DNA of 64,000 nucleotides from Alphaproteobacteria bacterium (GCA_005883305.1 VBAC01000001.1:2232001-2296000); one strand, 5' to 3'. Counted from the stretch's first letter, positions 26,157-34,167 are shown. Notes: generated by a model not told the origin, from the letters alone. Translations and numbers: made by a program.

Positions 26157-26822
26157 ATGCGTGTCCTGATCGTCGAGGACGAACCGAATCTGGGCCGCCA
26201 GCTGCGCGCGACTCTGGAAGGCGCCGGCTATGCGATCGATCTCGCCACCGACGGCGAGGACGGCCATTATCTCGGCTCGACCGAGACCTATGACGCCATC
26301 ATCCTCGATCTCGGCCTTCCCGAGGTCGACGGCCTGACCGTGCTCGACCGCTGGCGCAAGGAGGGGATCAAGGTTCCCGTCCTCGTGCTCACCGCGCGCG
26401 ACAGCTGGTCGGACAAGGTCGCCGGATTGGACGCCGGCGCCGACGATTATCTCGCCAAGCCCTTCCAGACCGAGGAGCTGATCGCCCGGCTGCGCGCGCT
26501 CATCCGCCGCGCCTCGGGCAACGCCTCCTCGGAGCTCACCGCCGGCGACGTCCGCCTCGACACCCGCTCGGGCAAGGTCACGCTCGACGGCGAGCCGGTG
26601 AAGCTCACCGCCCAGGAGTATAAATTGCTCTCCTACCTGATGCACCACAAGGGCAAGGTGGTCAGCCGCACCGAGCTGATCGAGCATATCTACGATCAGG
26701 ATTTCGACCGCGATTCGAACACGATCGAGGTGTTCGTCACCCGCATCCGCAAGAAGCTCGGCCCCGACGTCATCACCACCATCCGCGGCCTCGGCTACAG
26801 CCTCGAGGATCCGCGCGCTTAA
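26157..26822 (+). CDS. OmpR/PhoP-family response regulator
   Basis: 221 aa. Receiver domain (1-115) with the acidic pair in LIVEDEPN, phospho-acceptor Asp51 in IILDLGLP, Thr in VLTARD and Lys in LAKPF. The C-terminal winged-helix domain (about 125-221) has the OmpR alpha-loop and recognition helix (SRTELIEHIYDQ then NTIEVFVTRIRKKLG). GAAGGGAA precedes the ATG. It is followed after 12 bases by the kinase gene, and preceded by a PepSY-like exported protein, the usual context of PhoP-like envelope-stress or cation-responsive systems in alphaproteobacteria. Confidence 0.93.
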   Translation: MRVLIVEDEPNLGRQLRATLEGAGYAIDLATDGEDGHYLGSTETYDAIILDLGLPEVDGLTVLDRWRKEGIKVPVLVLTARDSWSDKVAGLDAGADDYLAKPFQTEELIARLRALIRRASGNASSELTAGDVRLDTRSGKVTLDGEPVKLTAQEYKLLSYLMHHKGKVVSRTELIEHIYDQDFDRDSNTIEVFVTRIRKKLGPDVITTIRGLGYSLEDPRA

Positions 26823-26834
26823 GGGGCGCGGCCG

Positions 26835-28217
26835 ATGAAGCTGCCGCGCCTTTTTTCCCGCCGGACCGCCGATCGGCCGGCCAGGCGGCGCTCAGGCTCG
26901 CTGACCCAGCGGATGATCGTCATCTCGACGGTCTGGATCGCGGTCCTGCTCGGCCTCGGCGGGTTTGGCCTCGACCGGGTGCTGACCGCGGCGATCACCA
27001 GCAATTTCGACGCCCAGCTCGATTATGTGCTGACCGCAATGATCTCCTCTTCCGAGATCGGCCCCGAAGGCGAGGTCCTGTTCAACCGCGCGCCCGCCGA
27101 CCAGCGCTTCCTCGAAGCCTATTCGGGCCTCTATTTCCAGATCACCGGCGAAGGCTTCGAGCCCTATCTCTCCCGATCCTTGTGGGACCGGCGGCTCGTC
27201 GTTCAACCGCACAGCGACACCGAAGTGCACTTCTACGACAGCGACGAATTTCCGTCCGAACGGCTGCGCGTGATCGAGCGCGACGTTCGCCTTCCGGGCT
27301 CGCCCGTGAAGTGGCGCTTCCAGGTCGCGCAGAATCGCGACGTGATCGACCAGCAGATCGGAATCCTCAGGCGGACGATGGTCCGCTCGTTCGGGATTCT
27401 CGGCCTCGGCTTGATCGTTCTGGTCGCGCTTCAGGCGATTTACGGCCTGTGGCCGCTGCGCCGCGTGCGCCGGGCGATCGCGGCCATCCGGTCCGGGCAG
27501 AAATCGCGGATCGAGGAGCGGCTGCCGCGCGAGATCGAGCCGCTGACCGAGGAGCTGAACGTGCTTCTCGCCCATAACGAGACCCAGGCGGAGGAGGCGC
27601 GGCGGCACGCCGGCAATCTCGCCCACGCGCTCAAGACGCCGCTGACGGTGATCACCAACGCCGCAACCGCGCGAAGCCCCGATCTCGCCGACACGGTCTG
27701 CCGCGAGGCGACGACGATGCGCCGGCAGATTGACCATCACCTCGCCCGCGCCCGGGCGATCGGGCGGCGCGCCTCGGCCCACGCGCGGGCGCCCGTCTGG
27801 GAGTCGCTGGAGGCGGTCGAGCGCGCGGTCTCTCGACTCTACGGGCACGTCACCATCGACCTCGTCGGCGATCGCGGCGCGATGGTCCGGATCGAGCGCC
27901 AGGACCTCGACGAAATGCTCGGCAATCTGATCGAGAACGCGGCCAAATATGGCGGCGGACGGGTGTTCGTCACCGTCGCGACGACTCCCGACTGCGTCGA
28001 GATCGAGGTCGAGGACGACGGCCGCGGTATTCCGGAGGCCGAGCGGGAGCCGATTTTCGACCGCGGCGCCCGCCTCGACACCGGCAAGCCCGGCACCGGC
28101 CTCGGCCTGGCCATCGTCCGCGACGTCGCCCAGATCTACGGCGGTTCGATCCATCTCGAGGAGAGCGAGGATCTGGGCGGCCTCCTGGCGCGGCTGAGGC
28201 TCCCGCTGGCGCCGTGA
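26835..28217 (+). CDS. PhoQ-like sensor histidine kinase
   Basis: 460 aa. Two transmembrane segments (about 28-48 and 185-205) flank a periplasmic sensor of about 135 residues. A HAMP-like stretch with PLRRVRRAIAAIRSG follows; the H-box is NLAHALKTPLTVI with His264, a PhoQ-type ALKTPL sequence. The ATPase domain has the N-box (LIENAAKYG), G1 (DDGRGIP), F-box (IFDRGAR) and G2 (GTGLGLAIV), all intact. It is cognate with the regulator 12 bases upstream. Its 3' end abuts the AbrB/VapC promoter at 28221. Confidence 0.93.
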   Translation: MKLPRLFSRRTADRPARRRSGSLTQRMIVISTVWIAVLLGLGGFGLDRVLTAAITSNFDAQLDYVLTAMISSSEIGPEGEVLFNRAPADQRFLEAYSGLYFQITGEGFEPYLSRSLWDRRLVVQPHSDTEVHFYDSDEFPSERLRVIERDVRLPGSPVKWRFQVAQNRDVIDQQIGILRRTMVRSFGILGLGLIVLVALQAIYGLWPLRRVRRAIAAIRSGQKSRIEERLPREIEPLTEELNVLLAHNETQAEEARRHAGNLAHALKTPLTVITNAATARSPDLADTVCREATTMRRQIDHHLARARAIGRRASAHARAPVWESLEAVERAVSRLYGHVTIDLVGDRGAMVRIERQDLDEMLGNLIENAAKYGGGRVFVTVATTPDCVEIEVEDDGRGIPEAEREPIFDRGARLDTGKPGTGLGLAIVRDVAQIYGGSIHLEESEDLGGLLARLRLPLAP

Positions 28218-28220
28218 TCG

Positions 28221-28251
28221 TTGCAATGATCGTCAGTAAGACGTATCTTAC
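28221..28251 (+). promoter_or_regulatory. Promoter with overlapping operator for the AbrB/VapC operon
   Basis: TTGCAA (28221-28226), a 17-base spacer and TATCTT (28244-28249) form a good sigma-70-type promoter. The -10 overlaps an inverted repeat GTAAGA-N4-TCTTAC (28236-28251), the kind of dyad bound by AbrB-fold antitoxins. Initiation would be expected at or within two bases of the antitoxin ATG at 28256, so the message may be leaderless. No ribosome site is present between them. Confidence 0.65.
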
Positions 28252-28255
28252 CCTG

Positions 28256-28540
28256 ATGAACGCACAGACCAAAATGTCGGCCAAGGGCCAGGTCGTCATC
28301 CCCAAAGCGGTGCGGGACCGGCTTCAGTGGGATGCGGGCGCCGAGTTGGAGGTCATCGAAACCGCCAGCGGCGTCCTGCTGCGCCGGCCGGAGAGGAAGC
28401 GCGAGCGCATCACCATAGAGGAGTTCAGGAAACGCGTCCCTCCTTATAACGGGCCTCGCATCTCGCTCGATGACATGGAGGACGCCGTTCTGGAGGAGGC
28501 GGCGGCGCGCTATCGCGCCAAGACGTCGCGCGGAAAGTGA
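28256..28540 (+). CDS. AbrB/MazE-fold antitoxin of a VapBC pair
   Basis: 94 aa from the ATG after the operator. The N-terminal swapped-hairpin DNA-binding domain is typical: KMSAKGQVVIPKAVRDRLQW, then LEVIETASGVLLRR. The C-terminal part (about 50-94, with ISLDDMEDAVLEEAAARYRA) is the helical toxin-neutralising tail. The stop overlaps the toxin start (GTGA), which couples their translation. It is expected to repress its own promoter through the GTAAGA/TCTTAC dyad. Longer starts in the same frame would run across the promoter and are unlikely. Confidence 0.85.
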   Translation: MNAQTKMSAKGQVVIPKAVRDRLQWDAGAELEVIETASGVLLRRPERKRERITIEEFRKRVPPYNGPRISLDDMEDAVLEEAAARYRAKTSRGK

Positions 28541-28926
28541 AGGCAGTCGACGCCAACGTCATTCTCCGCTTCCTCCTGTTGGATGATGCGGTGCAAAGCC
28601 CCTTGGCCGAAAAATGCATAAAGCAGGGCGTCTTCGTCTCGGACGGAGTCCTTATGGAAACCGAGTGGGCGCTGAGGCGACGCTCCGGGTGGGACCGAAG
28701 GCAAGTCAATGATGCGCTCGCGGCGCTGCTGGCGTTGGACATGGTCGCGGTGGCGCAACCCGAGCGTCTCGCCTGGGCACTTGACCGGCATGGTCGTGGG
28801 GCCGATTGGGCCGACATGCTTCATCTGATTGCGGCTCGCGGCAATGATTCCTTTGTGACCTTCGACACTGGAATTCCAAAAGAGGCCGGCATCCAGTCGC
28901 CAGTGCCCGTAGAGCTGTTGAAATGA
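28537..28926 (+). CDS. vapC: VapC-type PIN-domain toxin (ribonuclease)
   Basis: 129 aa from a GTG that overlaps the antitoxin stop. The PIN-domain acidic residues are present: Asp5 in AVDANVILR, Glu in METEWAL, Asp in ADWADMLH and Asp in VTFDTGIPK, so the Mg2+-dependent RNase site looks intact. VapC toxins cut tRNA or rRNA and stop translation until restrained by the antitoxin. Its stop overlaps the start of the polyprenyl synthase gene (ATGA), which is unusual: a toxin gene directly coupled to what is normally an essential gene. Confidence 0.88.
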   Translation: MKAVDANVILRFLLLDDAVQSPLAEKCIKQGVFVSDGVLMETEWALRRRSGWDRRQVNDALAALLALDMVAVAQPERLAWALDRHGRGADWADMLHLIAARGNDSFVTFDTGIPKEAGIQSPVPVELLK

Positions 28927-29936
28927 GCGCCACGATCCACCCGATCGGCGCCGCCCGGGCGCCGTCGCTCGAGCCGATGGTTCAGCTGGTCGCCGCCGAC
29001 CTCAATCACGTCAATGCCGTGATCCTCGATCGGATGCAGAGCGAGGTCGCGCTGATTCCGGAGCTGGCCGGGCACCTCATCGCCGGCGGCGGCAAGCGGA
29101 TGCGGCCGATGCTGACTCTGGCCTGCGCGCGGCTGCTCGATTATCCGGGCGCCCGCCACCACAAGCTCGCCGCGGCGGTCGAGTTCATCCATACCGCGAC
29201 CCTGCTCCACGACGACGTCGTCGACGGCTCGGGCCTCCGTCGCGGGCGGCGCACCGCCAACATCATTTGGGGCAATCCGGCCTCCGTCCTGGTCGGCGAC
29301 TTCCTGTTCTCGCGAAGCTTCGAGCTGATGGTCGAGGACGGCAGCCTCAAGGTGCTCAAGATCCTCAGCCGGGCCTCGAGCGTGATCGCCGAGGGCGAGG
29401 TCAGCCAGCTCACCGCCCAGCGGCGGATCGAGACGAGCGAGGACCAGTATCTTTCGATCATCGCGGCCAAGACCGCGGCTCTGTTCGCCGCCGCCTGCCG
29501 GATCGCGGCGGTGGTCGCCGAGCGTGGCGAGGCCGACGAGCTGTCGCTCGACGCCTATGGCCGCAATCTCGGAATCGCCTTTCAGCTGGTCGACGACGCG
29601 ATCGACTATGCCTCCGATGCCGAGACCATGGGCAAGGGCGTCGGAGACGATTTTCGCGACGGCAAGGTAACGCTGCCGGTGATCCTCGCCTTCGCGCGCG
29701 GCACCGGCGCCGAGCGCGCCTTCTGGCGCGACGCGATGAGCGGCGCTCGCGCGAGCGACTCCGACCTGGTCGAGGCGATCCGCCTCCTGAGGACCAGCGG
29801 CGCGCTGGACGACACGATCGAGCGGGCCCGGATGTTCGGCCAGCGGGCGATCGACGCGCTCGCCTCCTTCCCCGCGGGGCGCGCGCGGTCGGCGCTCGCC
29901 GAGGCGGTCGAATTCGCGATCGCCCGCGCTTATTGA
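28923..29936 (+). CDS. ispB: Polyprenyl diphosphate synthase (octaprenyl/decaprenyl type)
   Basis: 337 aa trans-type prenyltransferase that builds the ubiquinone side chain. The first aspartate-rich motif is LLHDDVVDGSGLRRGR and the second is FQLVDDAIDYASD; GGGKRMRP binds isopentenyl diphosphate. All essential residues are present. The length fits IspB/DdsA; the chain length made cannot be read with certainty, though C10 units (ubiquinone-10) are usual in sphingomonads. The ATG overlaps the vapC stop and no independent ribosome site is visible, so its expression probably depends on upstream translation. The stop overlaps the next small gene. Confidence 0.9.
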   Translation: MSATIHPIGAARAPSLEPMVQLVAADLNHVNAVILDRMQSEVALIPELAGHLIAGGGKRMRPMLTLACARLLDYPGARHHKLAAAVEFIHTATLLHDDVVDGSGLRRGRRTANIIWGNPASVLVGDFLFSRSFELMVEDGSLKVLKILSRASSVIAEGEVSQLTAQRRIETSEDQYLSIIAAKTAALFAAACRIAAVVAERGEADELSLDAYGRNLGIAFQLVDDAIDYASDAETMGKGVGDDFRDGKVTLPVILAFARGTGAERAFWRDAMSGARASDSDLVEAIRLLRTSGALDDTIERARMFGQRAIDALASFPAGRARSALAEAVEFAIARAY

Positions 29937-30124
29937 TGGCCATGCGCCGGCCGCGGAAAGGCGATCTCGACCGAATCGGCCCGTTCCATCCCTATCTGGT
30001 CTACGCGGCGATCCTCGCGCTCGACCTCCTCGGCCTGCTGCTGATCCTGGCCGTGCTGGCCTGGGCCGGCGACCGGGCCGAGGACTTGATCTGGCCCGGC
30101 GGCAGCGAGTGGATCGACTTCTAG
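29936..30124 (+). CDS. Small single-span membrane protein, unknown
   Basis: 62 aa. The ATG overlaps the ispB stop (TGATG) and a second Met follows two codons later. A basic N-terminus (MRRPRKGDLDR) precedes one hydrophobic helix (YAAILALDLLGLLLILAVLA) and a short acidic tail. Its last 16 bases overlap the hrpB start in another frame. It is too short and featureless to name; the tight overlaps on both sides argue that it is translated. Confidence 0.55.
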   Translation: MAMRRPRKGDLDRIGPFHPYLVYAAILALDLLGLLLILAVLAWAGDRAEDLIWPGGSEWIDF

Positions 30125-32598
30125 GCCTTCCCATCGAAGCGGTGCTGCCGGCGCTGCGCGACTCGCTCCGCAAGGGCAGCAACGCCGTGCTCGTCGCCCC
30201 GCCCGGCGCTGGCAAGACCACTGCGGTCGCCCCCGCCTTGCTCGGCGAGCCGTGGTGCGCCGGAGAAATCCTGCTCCTCTCGCCGCGCCGCCTGGCCGCG
30301 CGCGCGGCCGCCGAGCGAATGGCCGAGCTCGCCGGCGAGAAGCCCGGCGGGACGATCGGCTACGCGACCCGTCTCGACACGAGGCGCTCCGCCCGCACGC
30401 GGATCACCGTGCTGACCGAAGGCATCTTCCTCAAGCGCGTCCAGGACGATCCGGAGCTCCGCGGCATATCCGCCGTGCTGTTCGACGAGGTGCACGAGCG
30501 GAGCCTCGACAGCGACTTCGGCCTCGCTTTGGCGCTCGATGCCCAGGCGGGCCTTCGCCCCGATCTGCGCCTCGTCGCCATGTCGGCGACGCTCGACGGA
30601 GCGCGCTTCGCTGCGTTGATGGGCGGCGCCCCGGCGATCGAGAGCGAAGGCCGGGCGCATCCGATCGCGCTGATTCATCTCGGCCGAGCGGCGGAGCGGC
30701 GGATCGAGGACGAGATGGCCGGTGCGATCCGCCGCGCGCTCGGCGAGACCGAGGGCGGCGTTCTCGCCTTTCTTCCCGGAGTGGCCGAGATCGAGCGCAC
30801 GGCCGAACGTCTCGGCGCGCTCCCGTCCGGGGTCGCGCTGCATCGCCTGCACGGCTCGCTCGATCCCGCCGAGCAGCGCGCGGCGATCGCCCCGGCGCCG
30901 GCCGGCGTGCGCAAGCTGGTCCTCGCCACCTCGATCGCCGAGACCAGCCTGACGCTCGACGGAGTCCGGGTGGTGGTCGATTCGGGGCTTGCGCGACGGC
31001 CGCGCTACGCCCGATCGGCTGGGCTGACCCGGCTGGTGACCGAGCGCGCGAGCCAGGCGGCGGTCGCGCAGCGCGCCGGCCGCGCCGGCCGCCAGGGGCC
31101 AGGCGCCGTCTATCGGCTGTGGGAGGAAGCGGCGACTCAGAGCCTGCCCCGCTTCGATCCCCCCGAAATCCTCGAGGCGGACCTCTCGGCCCTGCTGCTC
31201 GATTGCGCGATCTGGGGCGTTGCCGACCCGCGCGCTCTGGCCTGGCTCGATCCGCCGCCGGTCGCAGCGCTCGACGAGGCGCGCAAGCGGCTGACGGCGC
31301 TCGGCGCGCTTGAGGACGGCCGGGCAACCACCCACGGCCGCGCCATCGCCGCCCTGCCCCTGCCGCCGCGGCTGGCGCACATGCTGATCGAGGCGGCGCA
31401 GCGGGGCTGGGCCGAGACCGCCGCCGAGGTCGCGGTGCTGCTTTCCGAGCGCGGGCTCGGCGGGCAGGACGCGGATCTGGAGCTCAGGCTCCGGCGCTGG
31501 CGGGGGGAGAAGGGGCAAAGGGCGGTGGCGGCGCGAGGGTTGGCCAAGCGCTGGCGCTCCCTCCTTCGTGCTCCGGCGAAGGCCGGAGCGCCGGCCGATA
31601 ATCCCGCCACGCTCCGGCCTTCGCCGGAGCACGATGTGGGGGCGTGCATTGCATTGGCGTTTCCGGACAGATTGGCCAAGCGCCGCGATTCCACCGGCGC
31701 GGACTGGATCAGCGTCGGCGGCCGAGCGTTCCGGCTCGATCCCGCCTCGCCGCTCGCGCGCGAAGCCTGGCTGGCAGTGGCCGAGGTCGCCGGAGCCGCC
31801 GGCGGTGCGCGCATCCTCTCTGCGTCCGCGATCGACCAGGCTACGGTGGAGGCTCTGTTCGCGGATCGGATCGCGACCGGAACCGAGGTGCGCTTCGATC
31901 CGGCGAGCGGCGGCGTTCGCGCCTCCCACGGGCGGCGGCTGGGCGCGGTGCTGCTGTCCGGCGGCCAGGACAGCCGGGCGGATCCCGAGGCGATCGAGAC
32001 GGCGCTGCTCGAGGGGGTGCGCGAGCACGGACTGCGCTTGCTGCCGTGGAGCGAGGCCGCGATATCCCTGCGCCGCCGTGCCGCCTTCGCTCGACGGATC
32101 AATCCTTCTCTCCCCGATTTCTCCGACGAGGCGCTGCTGGCCACGCTCGATCAATGGTTGCCGCCTTTGCTCGCCGGCAAGCGCCGTCTCGAGGACGTGG
32201 CGGTGGACTTGCCGCTCGGCTGGAGCGAGCGCCGGGCGATCGACCGTCTCGCGCCGAGCCATTTCGAGACCCCTGCCGGCAGCCGCCACCAAATCGACTA
32301 TGAGGCCGAGGCGGGGCCGACGGCGACCGTTCGGGTGCAGGCGCTGTTCGGTCTCGATAGCCATCCCAAAGCGGGCGACGTGCCGCTGGTGCTCGCGCTT
32401 ACGTCCCCGGCGGGCCGCCCGATCCAGACGACCCGCGATTTGCCCGGCTTCTGGCGCGGCAGCTGGGCGGCGGTGGCGAAGGAGATGCGCGGGCGCTACC
32501 CCAAGCATCCCTGGCCCGACGATCCCGCCGCCGCCGATCCGACGCTCAAGACGAAGAAAGCAATGGCGCGTTCAGGAAAGGCGGGACAACAAGGTTGA
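30109..32598 (+). CDS. hrpB: ATP-dependent RNA helicase HrpB, with an in-frame palindromic insertion
   Basis: 829 aa from a GTG start. DEAH/RHA helicase core: Walker A PPGAGKT (31-37), DEVH box 126-129, SAT motif (VAMSATLDG), and motif VI QRAGRAGRQGPG. The HrpB-type C-terminal region follows, ending at the conserved LPGFWRGSWAAVAKEMRGRY and the PKHPWPDDP motif near the end. Residues about 487-509 (31567-31633) are encoded by a perfect 24-base inverted repeat that is foreign to the family and sits between the RWRSL helix and the CIALAFPDRLAKRR motif; the frame is kept. The function (RNA remodelling, non-essential in other bacteria) is probably unaffected because the site is a variable loop. 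It overlaps the upstream small gene. Confidence 0.92.
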   Translation: MDRLLGLPIEAVLPALRDSLRKGSNAVLVAPPGAGKTTAVAPALLGEPWCAGEILLLSPRRLAARAAAERMAELAGEKPGGTIGYATRLDTRRSARTRITVLTEGIFLKRVQDDPELRGISAVLFDEVHERSLDSDFGLALALDAQAGLRPDLRLVAMSATLDGARFAALMGGAPAIESEGRAHPIALIHLGRAAERRIEDEMAGAIRRALGETEGGVLAFLPGVAEIERTAERLGALPSGVALHRLHGSLDPAEQRAAIAPAPAGVRKLVLATSIAETSLTLDGVRVVVDSGLARRPRYARSAGLTRLVTERASQAAVAQRAGRAGRQGPGAVYRLWEEAATQSLPRFDPPEILEADLSALLLDCAIWGVADPRALAWLDPPPVAALDEARKRLTALGALEDGRATTHGRAIAALPLPPRLAHMLIEAAQRGWAETAAEVAVLLSERGLGGQDADLELRLRRWRGEKGQRAVAARGLAKRWRSLLRAPAKAGAPADNPATLRPSPEHDVGACIALAFPDRLAKRRDSTGADWISVGGRAFRLDPASPLAREAWLAVAEVAGAAGGARILSASAIDQATVEALFADRIATGTEVRFDPASGGVRASHGRRLGAVLLSGGQDSRADPEAIETALLEGVREHGLRLLPWSEAAISLRRRAAFARRINPSLPDFSDEALLATLDQWLPPLLAGKRRLEDVAVDLPLGWSERRAIDRLAPSHFETPAGSRHQIDYEAEAGPTATVRVQALFGLDSHPKAGDVPLVLALTSPAGRPIQTTRDLPGFWRGSWAAVAKEMRGRYPKHPWPDDPAAADPTLKTKKAMARSGKAGQQG
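31567..31633. repeat. Family-A-like palindrome within the hrpB coding sequence
   Basis: Arms CGTGCTCCGGCGAAGGCCGG (continuing AGCG) and its exact complement at 31610-31633 are 24 bases each, perfect, with a 19-base spacer. The core words GGCGAAGGCCGG/CCGGCCTTCGCC are those of the intergenic family-A repeats, so this is an intragenic copy translated as about 22 residues. Confidence 0.92.
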
Positions 32599-32964
32599 GT
32601 GCTTCGCCTCGCTCTTCTCGCCGTTTTGGTCGCGGCCCCAGTGCCGGCGGCGGCGCAGGAGGAGTTGGCCGGGCGCCGCTCGGAGCTCACCGTCTACGGC
32701 GCCGATGCCTGCCCGGCCTCGTCCGACGACGAGATCGTGGTCTGCCACCGCCGCCCCGAGGAGGAACGCTACCGCATTCCCGCGCCGCTTCGCCGGAGCA
32801 GCCGCAACCCGGAGCACGCATGGGGCAGCCGGGTCGAAACGCTCGACGAGGTCTCGCGCGCCACGCGGCCCGGCAGCTGCTCGCCGGTCGGCAGCTTCGG
32901 CCAGACCGGCTGCCGCGAGCAAATGCTCCGCGAATGGTACGTGAGCCGCCGGCGCGGCAGCTGA
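32599..32964 (+). CDS. Exported hypothetical protein
   Basis: 121 aa from a GTG directly after the hrpB stop. Signal peptide MLRLALLAVLVAAPVPAAAQ. The mature part contains SSDDEIVVCHRRPEEERYRI, where the DEIVVC-R-P-EERYRIP pattern recurs in sphingomonad exported proteins, and three further cysteines near the end (GSCSPVG, TGCREQ). A disulfide-bonded periplasmic protein is likely. The function is unknown. It is probably read through from hrpB. Confidence 0.65.
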   Translation: MLRLALLAVLVAAPVPAAAQEELAGRRSELTVYGADACPASSDDEIVVCHRRPEEERYRIPAPLRRSSRNPEHAWGSRVETLDEVSRATRPGSCSPVGSFGQTGCREQMLREWYVSRRRGS

Positions 32965-33037
32965 TATCGTCGTCAAGTCGCTGAATTCATTGCTGCTACA
33001 AATTTAGCAATTCCGATCAATCCCTTTTCCGTCTTAG

Positions 33038-33046
33038 TGATATAAT
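33038..33046 (+). promoter_or_regulatory. Extended -10 promoter for the small exported protein at 33111
   Basis: TGATATAAT is a consensus extended -10 (TGnTATAAT) in the only AT-rich stretch of this region (32965-33050). No good -35 is visible, as expected for extended -10 promoters. It lies about 65 bases before the start of the next gene. Confidence 0.55.
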
Positions 33047-33110
33047 ACAGTTCGCGTGCGGTTGCGAGGGGGCCGGCGCACGTGAAACGTCACTTGAGAA
33101 GAGGATGGTC

Positions 33111-33371
33111 ATGCGTAAGATATTGATCGGCAGTCTCGCTTTCGCGCTGCTTCCGGCCGCCGTGCCGGCCCGGGCCGGGACGGCGAGCCCGAACGCCGCC
33201 GGCGCTTCGCCCCCAACGTCCCAGCAAGCGCCCGCTCGCGAGGCGGCGCCCGATCCCAACCGCCAGGTTTGCGTGACGGAGCGGCTGAGCGGGTCGCGCA
33301 TGCCGCGGCGCGTCTGCCGGACGGCGCGCGAATGGGAATTGCTTCAGAACGACGGTTCCGAGGACCGTTGA
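33111..33371 (+). CDS. Small exported hypothetical protein
   Basis: 86 aa from the ATG at 33111 (a second ATG at 33105 is in frame; GAAGAGG precedes both). Signal peptide MRKILIGSLAFALLPAAVPA with ARAG cleavage. The mature part is a Pro/Ala-rich spacer followed by the motif VCVTERLSGSRMPRRVCRT and a Trp-Glu end; the two cysteines 15 residues apart could pair. This C-x-R-x(3)-GSR-x-xRRVC pattern is frequent in short sphingomonad exported proteins of unknown role. It has its own promoter and a terminator pair downstream. Confidence 0.65.
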   Translation: MRKILIGSLAFALLPAAVPARAGTASPNAAGASPPTSQQAPAREAAPDPNRQVCVTERLSGSRMPRRVCRTAREWELLQNDGSEDR

Positions 33372-33377
33372 CCGATC

Positions 33378-33440
33378 GCCTCACGGCAGGGTGAGGCGCC
33401 GGGAGGGGTGGATCCGCAACCGCCCCTCCCGGATATTTCT
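33378..33440. terminator. Two hairpins between convergent genes, likely terminator
   Basis: The first hairpin is GCCTCAC/GTGAGGC (33379-33398). The second is CCGGGAGGGG (33399-33408) with CCCCTCCCGG (33423-33432), followed by ATATTTCT. They lie between the plus-strand exported protein and the minus-strand TetR gene and could serve both. Confidence 0.6.
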
Positions 33441-33446
33441 ATCCGC

Positions 33447-34094
33447 TCAGCGATCGTTGGTGGGGTGGCCGACCAGCGCCTTGACGAGGTCCAGCGCCCG
33501 GTCGGCGTGGCTGCGCAGCTCCTCGCGCGAATAGCCGGCTCTCGCCCGGCCCGACAGCTCGTAATGGTTGGCGACGAGGATCATCGCCAGCGTCCGAGGA
33601 TCGACGGTGGCGGGGATTTCGCCATCCTCGGCGCCTTTCTCGATTCGGCGCAGGAAGGCGCGCTCGAGCGACTCCATCGATCCGCGAACCACCGCTGAAA
33701 TCTCCGGGCATTCCGAAGCTTCGGGCATCGCCGTCGACATCATGAAGCAGCCGCTTCCGTCGCCCTTGCCGCGCAGGAACTTGTCGATCGAGCGCTCGGT
33801 CACCTCGTAGAGCGATTCGAACAGGCCGGGCATCGCAAAGGCGGCGGCGAACTCGGCGCGCACCTCGGCGAGGTAATTGTCGAGCGCCGCGAGATAGAGC
33901 GCCTTCTTGTCCCCGAACGCGCCGTAAAGGCTCGGCTTGTGAAGGCCCGTGGCCGCCGAGAGCTGGTCCATCGAAGTGCCGGTGAAGCCGTATTTCCAGA
34001 ACGTGTCGCGCACCCGCTGCAGCACCTCGTCGGTGTTGAAGCTGCGCGGCCGTCCCCGGGGCGGGGCGCTTCGTTCGGCGGCTTTCTGTACCAT
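33447..34094 (-). CDS. TetR/AcrR family transcriptional regulator
   Basis: 215 aa. N-terminal HTH: GRPRSFNTDEVLQRVRDTFW then YGFTGTSMDQLSAATGLHKPSLYGAFGDKK, the canonical TetR DNA-binding domain; a helical ligand domain follows. The YGAFGDKKALYLAALDNYL sequence is like the AcrR-type subgroup that controls efflux or reductase genes. It is divergent from a small exported gene at 34168, and a near-perfect 21-base palindrome lies between them (34125-34145), with a matching half-site over its own start codon, so it probably represses both genes. Confidence 0.9.
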   Translation of the reverse strand: MVQKAAERSAPPRGRPRSFNTDEVLQRVRDTFWKYGFTGTSMDQLSAATGLHKPSLYGAFGDKKALYLAALDNYLAEVRAEFAAAFAMPGLFESLYEVTERSIDKFLRGKGDGSGCFMMSTAMPEASECPEISAVVRGSMESLERAFLRRIEKGAEDGEIPATVDPRTLAMILVANHYELSGRARAGYSREELRSHADRALDLVKALVGHPTNDR

Positions 34095-34121
34095 ACGTTA
34101 AATAATCCTTGCGGCCCGCAT

Positions 34122-34149
34122 TTGTATACTATACGGTATGGTATATAAA
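34122..34149 (+). promoter_or_regulatory. TetR-type operator within the promoter of the exported gene
   Basis: TATACTATAC-G-GTATGGTATA (34125-34145) is a palindrome with one mismatch. It is flanked by TTGTAT (34122-34127) and TATAAA (34144-34149) at 16-base spacing, a plausible -35/-10 pair for the plus-strand gene, so a bound TetR dimer would block the polymerase. A further ACCATAC half-site lies at 34090-34096 beside the tetR start. Confidence 0.7.
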
Positions 34150-34167
34150 TAGCAGAAGGAGGTTGCA

